Source: Amycolatopsis thermophila (GTDB lineage Bacteria; Actinomycetota; Actinomycetes; Mycobacteriales; Pseudonocardiaceae). Taken from it: DNA of 64,000 bases. The stretch lies in the NCBI RefSeq assembly GCF_030814215.1, contig NZ_JAUSUT010000001.1, positions 1,612,001 to 1,676,000 on the forward strand, given 5' to 3'. Both the position numbers and the translations under genes were made by a program. Under the pieces are notes generated by a model. The model did not search any database and was not told the origin of the DNA. It was given only the letters and a program-made list of their open reading frames with translations. This document shows, piece after piece, positions 47,319-55,787 of the stretch. Positions within the stretch are counted from its first letter, which is position 1. Every line of letters begins with the position of its first letter.

Positions 47319-47475
47319 ACGGTCCCATGAGGCGCACACCCATGGTCCACTCGTGCCCCGCCCGCACGAACGGCCCATCGATGCGCCCACCAACGGCCCA
47401 CCCGCATCCCACTCGCACCACGAACCGACCAACCACACCGACACCTCCGGCCCAGCGACGACACCATGAGGTGGT
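46975..47475. repeat. Degenerate short-repeat tract between the two permease genes
   Basis: About ten or more imperfect copies of a unit like ACGAACGGCCCACTCGC, in places inverted, at irregular spacing of roughly 20-40 bases. Clear copies are at 47082-47100, 47127-47145, 47149-47167, near 47272 and near 47375. The minus-strand reading gives repeated GPFVR-like peptides, the plus strand TNGPLA-like ones. It fills most of the 567 bases between permease 1 and permease 2. Confidence 0.75.
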
Positions 47476-47481
47476 ACACCC

Positions 47482-48582
47482 ATGACCCGCCTCGTCACCG
47501 GCACAACCGGAACCGGCTCCACCGGGCCAAGCGACCCGGCAGGCCCAAGCGGCCCTACAGGCCCAACGGGCCCCACCGGCCCACGCCCCACCAGCCCAAC
47601 AGGCCCCACCACACGCCGCTCGTTCTTGGTGTCCCTCGGGCTCGCCGTCGTGATCCTGGTGGTCGGTGTGATCGCCCTCGGCACGGGCTCGATCCACGTC
47701 CCACCACTGGACGTCGTTCGCACGTTGCTCGGCAACGGCAGTCGCCTCTCGGATTTCGCCGTGCTGGACCTCCGGTTGCCCCGGGTGCTCCTCGCGCTGG
47801 CCGTGGGGGCCGCGCTCGGCATGAGCGGCGCCGTTTTCCAGAGCCTGTCCCGCAACCCGCTCGGCAGCCCCGACATCATCGGCTTCAACTACGGCGCCAC
47901 CACGGGCGGCCTGCTCGTCATCCTGGTCTTCGGCGGCGGCGCACCGGCCGTCTCCGGCGGCGCGCTGGCCGGCGGGCTCGTCACGGCCCTCGCCGTCTAC
48001 CTGCTCGCCTGGCAACGCGGCGTCCGCGGCTCACGGCTCGTCCTCGTCGGCATCGGCATCAGCGCCATCCTCCAGGCCGTCAACTTCTACCTGATCGTCA
48101 ACGCCCAGCTCGCCGACGTCGCCCGGGCGACCGTCTGGATCACCGGCAGCCTCAACAACTTGGGTTGGACCCAACTGTGGCCCCTGGTCGCCGCGCTCGT
48201 CGTGCTGATCCCGCTGCTGCTCGCCGGCGCGCGGTGGCTCGACATGCTCGAGATGGGCGACGACACCGCGGCCGCCCTCGGGGTGCCGGTCGAGCGCAGC
48301 CGCGTGTACCTGCTGATCGTCGGGACCGCGGCCTGCGCCGTGGCGACCGCCGCCGCCGGGCCGATCGCGTTCGTCGCCCTCACCGCACCGCAGCTGGCGA
48401 AACGCCTCACACGCGCGGCCGGGGCGAGCATCCTCCCGGCCGCCTGGATGGGCGCGCTGCTGGTGCTGGCCGCGGACTTCGTCGCGCAGCGGGTCGCCGG
48501 CTCGTCGACGCTCCCGGTCGGCGTGGCGACCGCCGCGCTCGGCGGCGCCTACCTCGGCTGGCTCCTCTGGCGCCGCCGCTGA
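47482..48582 (+). CDS. FecCD-type siderophore ABC permease 2 with collagen-like N-terminal extension
   Basis: 366 residues. From about residue 46 it is a normal FecCD permease: FLVSLGLAVVILVVGVIALG, LRLPRVLLALAVGAALGMSG, FQSLSRNPLGSPDIIGFNYG and GPIAFVALTAPQLAKRL. The first 45 residues are an odd Gly-Pro-Thr-rich stretch (GPSGPTGPTGPTGP) that reads like an extension of the upstream repeat tract and is not part of the family. The true start could be internal. It pairs with permease 1 to import the ferric siderophore. No ATPase gene follows; the next gene is convergent. Confidence 0.88.
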   Translation: MTRLVTGTTGTGSTGPSDPAGPSGPTGPTGPTGPRPTSPTGPTTRRSFLVSLGLAVVILVVGVIALGTGSIHVPPLDVVRTLLGNGSRLSDFAVLDLRLPRVLLALAVGAALGMSGAVFQSLSRNPLGSPDIIGFNYGATTGGLLVILVFGGGAPAVSGGALAGGLVTALAVYLLAWQRGVRGSRLVLVGIGISAILQAVNFYLIVNAQLADVARATVWITGSLNNLGWTQLWPLVAALVVLIPLLLAGARWLDMLEMGDDTAAALGVPVERSRVYLLIVGTAACAVATAAAGPIAFVALTAPQLAKRLTRAAGASILPAAWMGALLVLAADFVAQRVAGSSTLPVGVATAALGGAYLGWLLWRRR

Positions 48583-48665
48583 GCACGGCCGCCGGCGAGG
48601 AACCCAGCAGCGCCGGGTGGCGGGCGGCAATCAATCCCACAACCGGGCGCTCCAGCAACCACCCC

Positions 48666-49979
48666 TCAGGCGGGCACCACGAACGGCGCCACCGAGCCCA
48701 GCTTCTCGCACGTCTCCTCGAACTCGCGCTCCGGGGTCGAATCAGCCACGATCCCGGCGCCCGCGCGCAACCACGCCTGCCCGCCCTCCTGGTACACCGC
48801 CCGCAGCACCAGCGCCGCGTCCAGGGCGCCGTCGTGCGAGGCCGCCACCACCGCACCGCTGTAGAGGCCGCGTTCGGTGTCCATCCGCGTGATCGCGTCC
48901 AGGGACTCGCGCTTCGGGATGCCCGACGCGGTGACCGCCGGGAACACCGCCTCCAGCGCGTCCCACGCGGACCGCCCGTCGGCGAGGTCCCCGTGCACCT
49001 GCGAAGCCAGGTGCTGCACGCTCCCGCGCTCCTTGACGCCCATGAACTCCCCGACCCGCACCGACGACGGCACGCAGACGCGCCGCATCTCCTCCTGCGC
49101 CGTGCGCACCGACACGGCGTGCTCGAACACCTCCTTGGGGTCCGACTCCAGCTCCGCCCGCGCCGCCGCGTCCACTTCGGCTCCCCGGCCGAACGCCCGC
49201 GTACCCGCCAACGGTTGCGTCGTGACCTGGCCCCGCGCGTCGACCGAGACCACGATCTCCGGGCTGAACCCGGCCGCCTCGGCACCGTTCAACCGCACCA
49301 GGAACGACCGCGCCGGCGTGTTCCCCCGCCGGCCCAGCTGGTAGGTCGCGACCAGGTCGGCCGCGAACGGCAGCCGCACGGTCCGCGACAGGATCACCTT
49401 CTGGTACTGGCGCTGCCGGATCTCCTTGACCGCCTGCGCGACCCGCTCGCGGTAGTTCTCCCCGTCGGCGCGCACGTCCACCACCGCCGGCCGCGGCTCG
49501 TCCGCCTCGAACGACGCCTCGACCACCTCCCGCACCCGCGCTCGCGCGGCCGCATCGGCGCCGCGGATGGACACCCGGGAACCGTCGAACCGCACCTCGG
49601 TCCGCGGCACCATCAGCCGCACGACCTCAGCGGACGGTGAAGCCGCGCCGCGCAACCCCAGCCCCGGCACGAGCCCGGCGAACGAGAATCCCACTCGCCC
49701 GTACGCGGTCCACTCCTCGAGCGGCAGCCCGGCCAGCGCGGACCGCACCGCCCCACCCGGCGACCCCGACCACGCGCGATCGGTCACTTCGCCACGGAAC
49801 GAAGTGCGCACTCGTTCGGCGTCCAGTGACACCCACGCGAGTGCCCCACCGGCGAAGGTCCAGACCCCGCCGCGCTCGTACACGACGTAGTCGTCGAACC
49901 CGGCGCGCGCCAGCCGGGTCACCAGGGTCAGCGGGTCGGCCGCCGACGCGAACTCCTCGAGGTGTCTGGTCACGTCCAC
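48666..49979 (-). CDS. Salicylate synthase (MbtI/Irp9-type)
   Basis: 437 residues from the GTG at 49979, which directly follows the monooxygenase stop and has GGAG eight bases upstream. It belongs to the chorismate-using MST family: QYQKVILSRTV, QPLAGTRAFGRG, DPKEVFEHAVSVR, GSVQHLAS and VTASGIPKRESL with late RAGAGIVADSTPEREFEE. MbtI-type enzymes convert chorismate through isochorismate to salicylate plus pyruvate in one active site with Mg2+. This supplies the aryl cap for the NRPS. Length fits the MbtI/Irp9 group (about 430-450) rather than plain isochorismate synthase. It is the second gene of an iron-boxed operon with the ornithine monooxygenase. Confidence 0.92.
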   Translation of the reverse strand: MDVTRHLEEFASAADPLTLVTRLARAGFDDYVVYERGGVWTFAGGALAWVSLDAERVRTSFRGEVTDRAWSGSPGGAVRSALAGLPLEEWTAYGRVGFSFAGLVPGLGLRGAASPSAEVVRLMVPRTEVRFDGSRVSIRGADAAARARVREVVEASFEADEPRPAVVDVRADGENYRERVAQAVKEIRQRQYQKVILSRTVRLPFAADLVATYQLGRRGNTPARSFLVRLNGAEAAGFSPEIVVSVDARGQVTTQPLAGTRAFGRGAEVDAAARAELESDPKEVFEHAVSVRTAQEEMRRVCVPSSVRVGEFMGVKERGSVQHLASQVHGDLADGRSAWDALEAVFPAVTASGIPKRESLDAITRMDTERGLYSGAVVAASHDGALDAALVLRAVYQEGGQAWLRAGAGIVADSTPEREFEETCEKLGSVAPFVVPA

Positions 49980-51281
49980 TCACTTCACTCCGGTGACGGC
50001 GTAGTCGGCCGGCCAGTCGAAGGCCGGTTCGCGGCGGGAGACGATCGAGCCGAGGATCTCCCCGACCCGCACCGCCGTGTTGGACAGCAACGACGACGTG
50101 ATGCCGTGCGAATGCTCGGTGCCGCCCTGCAGGTACAGCCCGCCGGGCAGGTCCGGGGCGACGAGCCGGTAGTCGCGCTCGACGCGCAGGCGGCCCTGCT
50201 CGTCGCGGCGGCACCGCCCGGCCAGCTCGCCCAGCAACGCGGACGGATCCGCGGGCCGGTACCCGGTCGCGTACACGACCAGGTCGGCGTCCAGCACCGT
50301 CTTCTCGCCGGTGGTGAGGGATTCGACCGCCATCCGGACGCCGTCCGCGCTCTCGGTGACATCGACCGGGCGACACGCGTTGAAGATCCGCAGCCGCCGC
50401 ACGCCCTGCACCTTCTCGCGGTACACCCGCCGGTACAGGTCGTCGATCAGGTCGAGGTCCACGGCCGAGTAGTTGGTGTTGCCGTGGTAGTCCATCAGCC
50501 TGCGCTTGACGTCCTCGGGCGCGCTGTAGAACGCGTCGACCGCGTCGGGGTCGAAGATCCGGTTGGCGAACGAGCTGTCGTCCGACGGGCTGTAGCCGTA
50601 GCGCGCGAACACCGCGCACACCTCGGCCCGCGGGAACCGGTCGTGCAGGAAGGCGGTGACCTCCGCGGCGCTCTGCCCGGCGCCCACCACGACGCACCGC
50701 GCGGGGTCGGTGATCCCGTCGATCTGGTGCAGCAGCTGGTGGTTGTGCCAGATCCGGTCACCGGCCGTGACGCCCTCGGGGAGATTGGGCCGCAGTCCGG
50801 TGCCGAACACGACGTTGCGCGCCCGGCACACCTCACCGTCGCCCGTCCGCACGTCGAACAGCGCCTCCTCGCCCGGGACCGGCATGATCACGTCGACCTC
50901 GCGGCCGTAGGAAACGAGGTCGGACACCTTCGCCGCCGACCACTCCAGGTAGTCGTGGAACTCGATCCGCAGTGGAAAGAGGTTCTTGTGGTTGATGAAA
51001 TCGGCCAGACGGCCCTGGCTGTGCAGATAGGACAGGAAGCTGAACTCGCTGGCCGGGTTGCGCATGGTGACGAGGTCCTTGAGGAACGACACCTGCATGG
51101 TGGCGTTGTCCAGCAGCATCCCGCGGTGCCAGCCGAACCGCGGCTGGCGCTCCAGGAAGCGCGCCGTGACCACGTCCCCGCCGGCGTTGTGCTCGGTGAC
51201 AGCGATCGCCAGCGCGAGATTCGAAGGGCCGAAGCCGACCCCGACCAGGTCGTAGACCGGAACTTCCTGCGGTACTGGCAT
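49980..51281 (-). CDS. L-ornithine N5-monooxygenase
   Basis: 433 residues of the SidA/PvdA/IucD class of N-hydroxylating flavoenzymes. The FAD site is GVGFGPSN (14-21), the substrate region has SFLKDLVTMRNP and NTNYSAVD, the NADPH site is VVGAGQSAAE and the late motif is DLVVYATGYRP. It uses FAD, NADPH and O2 to hydroxylate the side-chain amine of ornithine. Ornithine rather than lysine is inferred from the neighbouring formyltransferase and the NRPS code for formyl-hydroxyornithine. Two iron boxes lie in the divergent promoter with the formyltransferase. Confidence 0.93.
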   Translation of the reverse strand: MPVPQEVPVYDLVGVGFGPSNLALAIAVTEHNAGGDVVTARFLERQPRFGWHRGMLLDNATMQVSFLKDLVTMRNPASEFSFLSYLHSQGRLADFINHKNLFPLRIEFHDYLEWSAAKVSDLVSYGREVDVIMPVPGEEALFDVRTGDGEVCRARNVVFGTGLRPNLPEGVTAGDRIWHNHQLLHQIDGITDPARCVVVGAGQSAAEVTAFLHDRFPRAEVCAVFARYGYSPSDDSSFANRIFDPDAVDAFYSAPEDVKRRLMDYHGNTNYSAVDLDLIDDLYRRVYREKVQGVRRLRIFNACRPVDVTESADGVRMAVESLTTGEKTVLDADLVVYATGYRPADPSALLGELAGRCRRDEQGRLRVERDYRLVAPDLPGGLYLQGGTEHSHGITSSLLSNTAVRVGEILGSIVSRREPAFDWPADYAVTGVK

Positions 51282-51307
51282 GCCCGTCCTATCCGTCGAT
51301 GTACAAC

Positions 51308-51326
51308 CGAGGCAACCCTAACCTAA
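51308..51326 (-). promoter_or_regulatory. Iron box A, ornithine monooxygenase / formyltransferase divergent promoter
   Basis: On the minus strand TTAGGTTAGGGTTGCCTCG matches TWAGGTWAGSCTWACCTWA at 15 of 19 positions. It is 27 bases upstream of the monooxygenase ATG. Confidence 0.75.
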
Positions 51327-51327
51327 G

Positions 51328-51346
51328 TTAGGAGAGGCTTAACTAC
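51328..51346 (+). promoter_or_regulatory. Iron box B, ornithine monooxygenase / formyltransferase divergent promoter
   Basis: TTAGGAGAGGCTTAACTAC matches the same consensus at 15 of 19 positions and lies one base from box A. The pair may bind two repressor dimers and control both divergent genes. Confidence 0.7.
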
Positions 51347-51386
51347 TACATTCGGGCGTGATGTTGATCCCGGACGAGGAGGACCG

Positions 51387-52325
51387 ATGCGTGTCGCGAT
51401 GTTCGGCTACCAGACGTGGGGGCACCGCACGCTGCGGGCACTTCTGGACGCCGGCCACGAGGTGACCCAGGTCGTCACCCACCCCAAGAGCGAGCACGCC
51501 TACGAAAAGATCTGGTCCGACTCGGTCGCCGACCTGGCTGGCGAGCACGGCGTTCCGGTCATCGAGCGCAACCGTCCGGACGACGAGGTGGTCGCGCGCC
51601 TCGAGGAGGCCGCTCCGGAGATCATCGTCGCGAACAACTGGCGCACCTGGCTGCCGCCGGAGATCTTCACCCTGCCGCCGCGCGGCACGCTGAACGTGCA
51701 CGACTCGCTGCTGCCCGCCTACGCCGGGTTCTCGCCGCTGATCTGGGCGCTCCTCAACGGCGAGAAGGAGGTCGGCGTCACCGCGCACATGATGAACGAC
51801 GAGCTCGACGCCGGTGACATCGTGCTGCAGCGCGCGATCGAGGTCGGCCCGCGGGACACGGTCACGGATCTGTTCCACCGCACCGTGGACCTCATCGAGC
51901 CGGTCGTCACGGAAGCGCTTTCGAAGATCGCGGCCGGCGACCTCCAGTTCGTCCAGCAGGACCGCAGCAAGGCCAGCTTCTTCCACAAGCGGTCCATCGA
52001 GGACAGCCGCATCGACTGGACCTGGCCCGCCGAGGACATCGACCGGCTGGTGCGCGCCCAGTCCGATCCGTACCCCAACGCCTTCACCACCCACAAGGGA
52101 CGGACACTGCGAATCACCAGGGCATCCGTCTCGAAGGGACGGTACGGTGGCACGCCGGGACGGATCTTCATCCCGGAGGGCGACGGCGTGGTGGTGGTCA
52201 CCGGCGCCGACGCCCGGTTCGGCAAGAACCACGGCCTGCTCGTCGAGCGGGTCCGCCTCGAGGACGGAACAGACCTGGCGGCGACGGACTACTTCACGAC
52301 CATGGGCGGCTACCTGGGCCGCTAG
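51387..52325 (+). CDS. N5-hydroxyornithine formyltransferase (Fmt-like)
   Basis: 312 residues; the ATG has GAGGAGG six bases upstream. It has the formyl-transferase fold with NVHDSLLPAYAGFSP (catalytic Asn/His loop), then ELDAGDIVLQ (catalytic Asp), and a C-terminal domain (about 205-312) like that of methionyl-tRNA formyltransferase. It is shorter than a true Fmt and lies in a siderophore locus, like CchA of coelichelin, so it should move a formyl group from 10-formyl-tetrahydrofolate to the hydroxylamine of N5-hydroxyornithine. The product is the residue predicted for module 2 of the large NRPS. It is iron-regulated from the shared promoter. Confidence 0.92.
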   Translation: MRVAMFGYQTWGHRTLRALLDAGHEVTQVVTHPKSEHAYEKIWSDSVADLAGEHGVPVIERNRPDDEVVARLEEAAPEIIVANNWRTWLPPEIFTLPPRGTLNVHDSLLPAYAGFSPLIWALLNGEKEVGVTAHMMNDELDAGDIVLQRAIEVGPRDTVTDLFHRTVDLIEPVVTEALSKIAAGDLQFVQQDRSKASFFHKRSIEDSRIDWTWPAEDIDRLVRAQSDPYPNAFTTHKGRTLRITRASVSKGRYGGTPGRIFIPEGDGVVVVTGADARFGKNHGLLVERVRLEDGTDLAATDYFTTMGGYLGR

Positions 52326-52344
52326 ACAGGCGGGCCGGGCGGGG

Positions 52345-53340
52345 TCAGCTCTTCTTCGCCCGGCTCGGAGCCACCCGCGGCGGCTCGTTGGGCTGTTTCG
52401 GGTACACCGGCGGCCACGGCGCGTCCATCAGCCCCGCCGCCATGTCCTTTTCGGACATCTCCAGCAGCGGCTCGATCGACTGCGGGCGAGCCGTCATCTC
52501 CGCCCACGGGTCACCCCGCCGGTCCACCAAGGCCGGCACCGTGGACAGCGTCAGCTCAGCGGGCTCCACAGTGGACAACTCGTCCCACGAGATCGGCGCC
52601 GACACCTGCCCGCCGACACGGGGCCGGACGCACCAGGCGCCGAACACCGTCTTGTGCGGCGCGTTCTGGTTGAAGTCCACGAACACGCGCGTGCCGCGCT
52701 CTTCCTTCCACCACTGCGCGGTGATCAGGTCCGGGTGCCGCCGCTCCAGCTCGCGGGCCAGGGCGACCGCCGCGGCGCGGACCTGGTAGGAGTCCCACCG
52801 GGGTTCCAGCGCCACGTAGACGTGCAGGCCCCGTGAGCCGGTCGTCTTCACGAACGCGGCGACACCCAGCGAGTCGAGCAGGTCCTTGGCCAGCACCGCC
52901 GCCTCGCGGACCTGCTCGAACCCCACGCCGGGCGACGGGTCGAGGTCGATCCGCAGCTCGTCGGTGTACTCGGGCGCCGCCGCGCGGTAGGGCCACACGT
53001 GGAACCCGATGCAGCCCAGGTTCACCGCCCACAGGATGTGCGCGAGGTCCGCCGCGACCAGCGCGTCGCTCGTCGTCCCGTTCGGAGTGGACACCACCGT
53101 GGTGCGCACCCAGTCCGGTGTGGACTTCGGCACCCGCTTCTGGAACCACGACTTGCCGCCCGCGCCGTCCGGGTACCGCTCGAGCAGCAGCGGCCGGTCG
53201 CGCAGCGTGCTCATCAGCGGGCCCTCGACCGCCTGGTAGTAGCGCACCAGGTCGAGCTTGGTCTCGCCGCGCTCGGCGAAGTACACCTTGTCCGGGCTGG
53301 AAATGCTGACCGGGGTGCCCTCGATCGGAACGGCACTCAC
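52345..53340 (-). CDS. LigD-type polymerase/primase domain protein (PolDom)
   Basis: 331 residues from the GTG at 53340, overlapping the ligase stop (GTGA). It is the archaeo-eukaryotic-primase-like polymerase domain of LigD standing alone: SPDKVYFAERGETKLDLVRYY, the metal-binding pair in DELRIDLDPSPG, then KTTGSRGLHVYV and RVFVDFNQN. Such proteins fill gaps and add ribonucleotides at breaks. Mycobacterium tuberculosis has the same pairing, Rv3730c next to ligC. A Ku gene and a full LigD are not in this window. The C-terminal 30 residues are Pro/Lys-rich. Confidence 0.92.
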   Translation of the reverse strand: MSAVPIEGTPVSISSPDKVYFAERGETKLDLVRYYQAVEGPLMSTLRDRPLLLERYPDGAGGKSWFQKRVPKSTPDWVRTTVVSTPNGTTSDALVAADLAHILWAVNLGCIGFHVWPYRAAAPEYTDELRIDLDPSPGVGFEQVREAAVLAKDLLDSLGVAAFVKTTGSRGLHVYVALEPRWDSYQVRAAAVALARELERRHPDLITAQWWKEERGTRVFVDFNQNAPHKTVFGAWCVRPRVGGQVSAPISWDELSTVEPAELTLSTVPALVDRRGDPWAEMTARPQSIEPLLEMSEKDMAAGLMDAPWPPVYPKQPNEPPRVAPSRAKKS

Positions 53341-54410
53341 GTTCTCACCTCGCTGAACAGGGCGGTCAGTTCCGCCGGCGGCACCTCTTCGAGCTGGTCG
53401 TAGCGGCACGACGCCGGGTCCCGGTCGGGGCGGAACCGCACCAGTCGGGTGGCGTGCCGGAACCGGCCGGCCTGCAGGTGGTCGTAGCGGACCTCGGCGA
53501 CCAGCTCGACGCGCAGCGGCTCCCACGACAGGTCCTTGCCCGCGTTCCAGCGGCTCTGCGCGCCAGGCACCCGCCTGCCGTCCGCCTCGAACGAGGCCCA
53601 CTCGCGCCACGGGTGCTGCTCCATCGCGCCCTCTCGCAGCGGCGCCAGCTCGTCGACCAGCTCGCGGCGGCGCGCGGCGGTGAAACTGCTCGCGACGCCC
53701 ATGTGCTGCAGGCGCCCGTCGTGGTCGTACAGCCCGAGCAGCAGCGAGCCGACGCCGTTGCCGTCCTTGTGCCAGCGGAATCCGGCGACCACGCAGTCGG
53801 CCGTGCGCTCGTGCTTGACCTTCCACATGACGCGTTTGTCCTGCTCGTAGGGCAGGTCACCGGGCTTGGCCATCACCCCGTCGAACCCCGCGCCCTCGAA
53901 CCGGGTGAACCAGTCCTGGGCGAGGTCCGGGTCCTCGGTCATCGGGGTGAGGTGCACCCGGGCGAGGGAATCGTCGAGGACCCCTTCGAGGAGGTGCCGC
54001 CGGCGGCGGAACGGTTCGCCGGTGAGGTCGGCGTGGTCGAGCGAGAGAACGTCGAACGCGACGAAGCTGGCCGGGGTCTCCGCGGCGAGCTTGCGCACCC
54101 GGGAGGCCGCGGGGTGCAGCCGGAGCTGGAGGTTGTCGAAGTCGAGGCCGTCGCGGGTGACGATGACGATCTCGCCGTCGACCACGCACCGGTTCGGCAG
54201 GGCGTCCTTGAGCAGGTCGACCAGTTCGGGGAAGTACCGGGTCAGCGGGCGGTCGTTGCGCGAGCCCAGCTCGACCTCGTCACCGTCCCGGAACACGACG
54301 CAGCGGAACCCGTCCCATTTCGGCTCGTACAGCAACCCGGGTTCGCGGGGCATCTCGTGCACGGCCTTCGCCAGCATCGGCTTGACCGGCGGCATCACGG
54401 GCAGGTCCAC
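53337..54410 (-). CDS. ligC: ATP-dependent DNA ligase LigC
   Basis: 357 residues from the GTG at 54410. This start gives VDLPVMPPVKPMLAK, which lines up with mycobacterial LigC (about 358 residues), and TAGCAT lies seven bases upstream as for a leaderless message. The adenylated Lys31 is in EPKWDGFR; further motifs are GSRNDRPLTRYFPEL, VVDGEIV, FVAFDVL, EGAGFDGVMAKP and WKVKHERTADCV. It seals nicks using ATP and works with the PolDom protein in break or base-excision repair. In mycobacteria LigC has a backup role in end joining. Confidence 0.93.
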   Translation of the reverse strand: MDLPVMPPVKPMLAKAVHEMPREPGLLYEPKWDGFRCVVFRDGDEVELGSRNDRPLTRYFPELVDLLKDALPNRCVVDGEIVIVTRDGLDFDNLQLRLHPAASRVRKLAAETPASFVAFDVLSLDHADLTGEPFRRRRHLLEGVLDDSLARVHLTPMTEDPDLAQDWFTRFEGAGFDGVMAKPGDLPYEQDKRVMWKVKHERTADCVVAGFRWHKDGNGVGSLLLGLYDHDGRLQHMGVASSFTAARRRELVDELAPLREGAMEQHPWREWASFEADGRRVPGAQSRWNAGKDLSWEPLRVELVAEVRYDHLQAGRFRHATRLVRFRPDRDPASCRYDQLEEVPPAELTALFSEVRT

Positions 54411-54501
54411 ACCGAAGATGCTAGGCCGGAAAAATCGTCCGCGCGGCTCGCCGATCTCATGACAATTCGTCCAACACATAGACAGTGTGTAAGCTGGCCC
54501 C

Positions 54502-55443
54502 ATGCTGGATCTCGAAGCCATCAGGAGCGCCGCCAAGCGGATCGACGGCGTGGCCCACCGCACTCCCGTCCTGACGTCGACCACCCTCAACGACCGCACC
54601 GGCACGAGCGCGTTCCTCAAGGCCGAGAACTTCCAGCGCATCGGCGCCTTCAAGTTCCGCGGCGCCTACAACGCCATCTCCCAGCTGACGCCCGACCAGC
54701 TCAGCACCGGCGTCGCCGCGTATTCGTCGGGCAACCACGCGCAGGCGGTCGCCCTCGCGGCGCGGCTCAAGGGCACCAAGGCCGTCATCCTGATGCCCGA
54801 GGACACCCCGTCCTCCAAGCTCGACGCCACCCGCGGCTACGGCGCGGAGGTCGTCACCTACGACCGCTACACCGGCGACCGCGAAGCGCTGGGTGCCCAG
54901 CTCGCGCGGGACCGCGGCCTCACCCTGATCCCGCCGTACGAGCACCCGCACGTGATGGCCGGCCAGGGCACCGTCGCGCTCGAGCTGCTCGAGGAGACCG
55001 GCCCGCTGGACACCCTGATCGCCCCCATCGGCGGCGGCGGGCTCATGGCCGGCTGCTCCACGGCCGCGAAGGGCCTGCAGCCGGCCATCACGGTCATCGG
55101 CGTCGAACCCGAGCAGGCCGACGACACCAGGCGCTCCCTCGCGGCGGGCGAGCGCGTGCGGATCCCCGTCGCCCGCACGATCGCCGACGGCCTGGCCGCG
55201 GACGTGCCCGGCGAGCTGACCTTCTCCGTCAACCAGCGCCTGGTCGACGACATCGTGCTGGTCAGCGAGGACGAGATCCGCGAGGCGATGCGGTTCGCGT
55301 TCGAGCGGCTGAAGATCGTCCTCGAACCGAGCGGCGCGACCTCGCTCGCCGGGCTGCTCAAGGGCGCTTTCACCGGCCGCGTCGGCGTGGTCCTCTCCGG
55401 CGGCAACATCGGCGTCGAGCGCTTCCGCGAGCTCCTCGGGTGA
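54502..55443 (+). CDS. PLP-dependent threonine dehydratase / serine racemase-like enzyme
   Basis: 313 residues of the fold-type II PLP family. The Schiff-base Lys lies in GAFKFRGAYN, the substrate loop is SSGNHAQAVA, the phosphate loop GGGGLMAGCS, and the pyridine-N Ser is in VLSGGNIG. It lacks the C-terminal ACT regulatory domain of biosynthetic IlvA, so it is a catabolic threonine/serine dehydratase, threo-3-hydroxyaspartate dehydratase or serine racemase type. The ATG follows TAAGCT closely, again leaderless-looking. A supply of D-Ser to the siderophore is not needed, since the NRPS has its own epimerase, and there is no iron box. Confidence 0.88.
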   Translation: MLDLEAIRSAAKRIDGVAHRTPVLTSTTLNDRTGTSAFLKAENFQRIGAFKFRGAYNAISQLTPDQLSTGVAAYSSGNHAQAVALAARLKGTKAVILMPEDTPSSKLDATRGYGAEVVTYDRYTGDREALGAQLARDRGLTLIPPYEHPHVMAGQGTVALELLEETGPLDTLIAPIGGGGLMAGCSTAAKGLQPAITVIGVEPEQADDTRRSLAAGERVRIPVARTIADGLAADVPGELTFSVNQRLVDDIVLVSEDEIREAMRFAFERLKIVLEPSGATSLAGLLKGAFTGRVGVVLSGGNIGVERFRELLG

Positions 55444-55787
55444 CCATCGGCCGCGCACGCGGCTTCGGCAGGTCGCGCACTGACGCATCCGGCAGGTAGG
55501 CCCCAGGCCTGGCACACCGAGGCGATCAGGAACCCGGCGACGTGCTTGAACCCGTCGCTGCGCCGCCGCATCGCGTCCAGCCTCCGATTTCGCCGCCCCC
55601 GCGTGCACCCGCTCCTCGGTGCAGACCGCGAGCCGCACCTGCACGCGCCGGTCCAGCGCGTGGCCACCGGCCCAGCGTGAACCCCATCTCGGGCAGCCCG
55701 CTCGCGGAGCGCAACGCGCTCGTGGCGGTGCCGACGGCCGACAACGCCACGAGGAACGCGAGCGTGAACGGGATCCGCGCAGCGGTG
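55444..55787. other. 344-base region without an intact gene, possible decayed remnant
   Basis: On the minus strand short stretches in different frames read like pieces of a protein: a hydrophobic IPFTLAFLVALSAVGTATSA near 55715-55775 and DAMRRRSDGFKHVAGFLIAS near 55510-55575. No single open frame joins them. It may be a frameshifted small membrane protein gene. No RNA gene or repeat was seen. Confidence 0.35.

Noticed and set aside
46975..47475. The repeat tract as a CRISPR array
   Set aside because: Units are short, degenerate, irregularly spaced and partly inverted, with no constant spacer length and no cas genes.
54502..55443. The PLP enzyme as a D-serine supplier for the siderophore
   Set aside because: The NRPS has its own epimerase after the D-Ser module, and a LigC/PolDom pair and a leaderless-type promoter separate the gene from the iron-regulated units.
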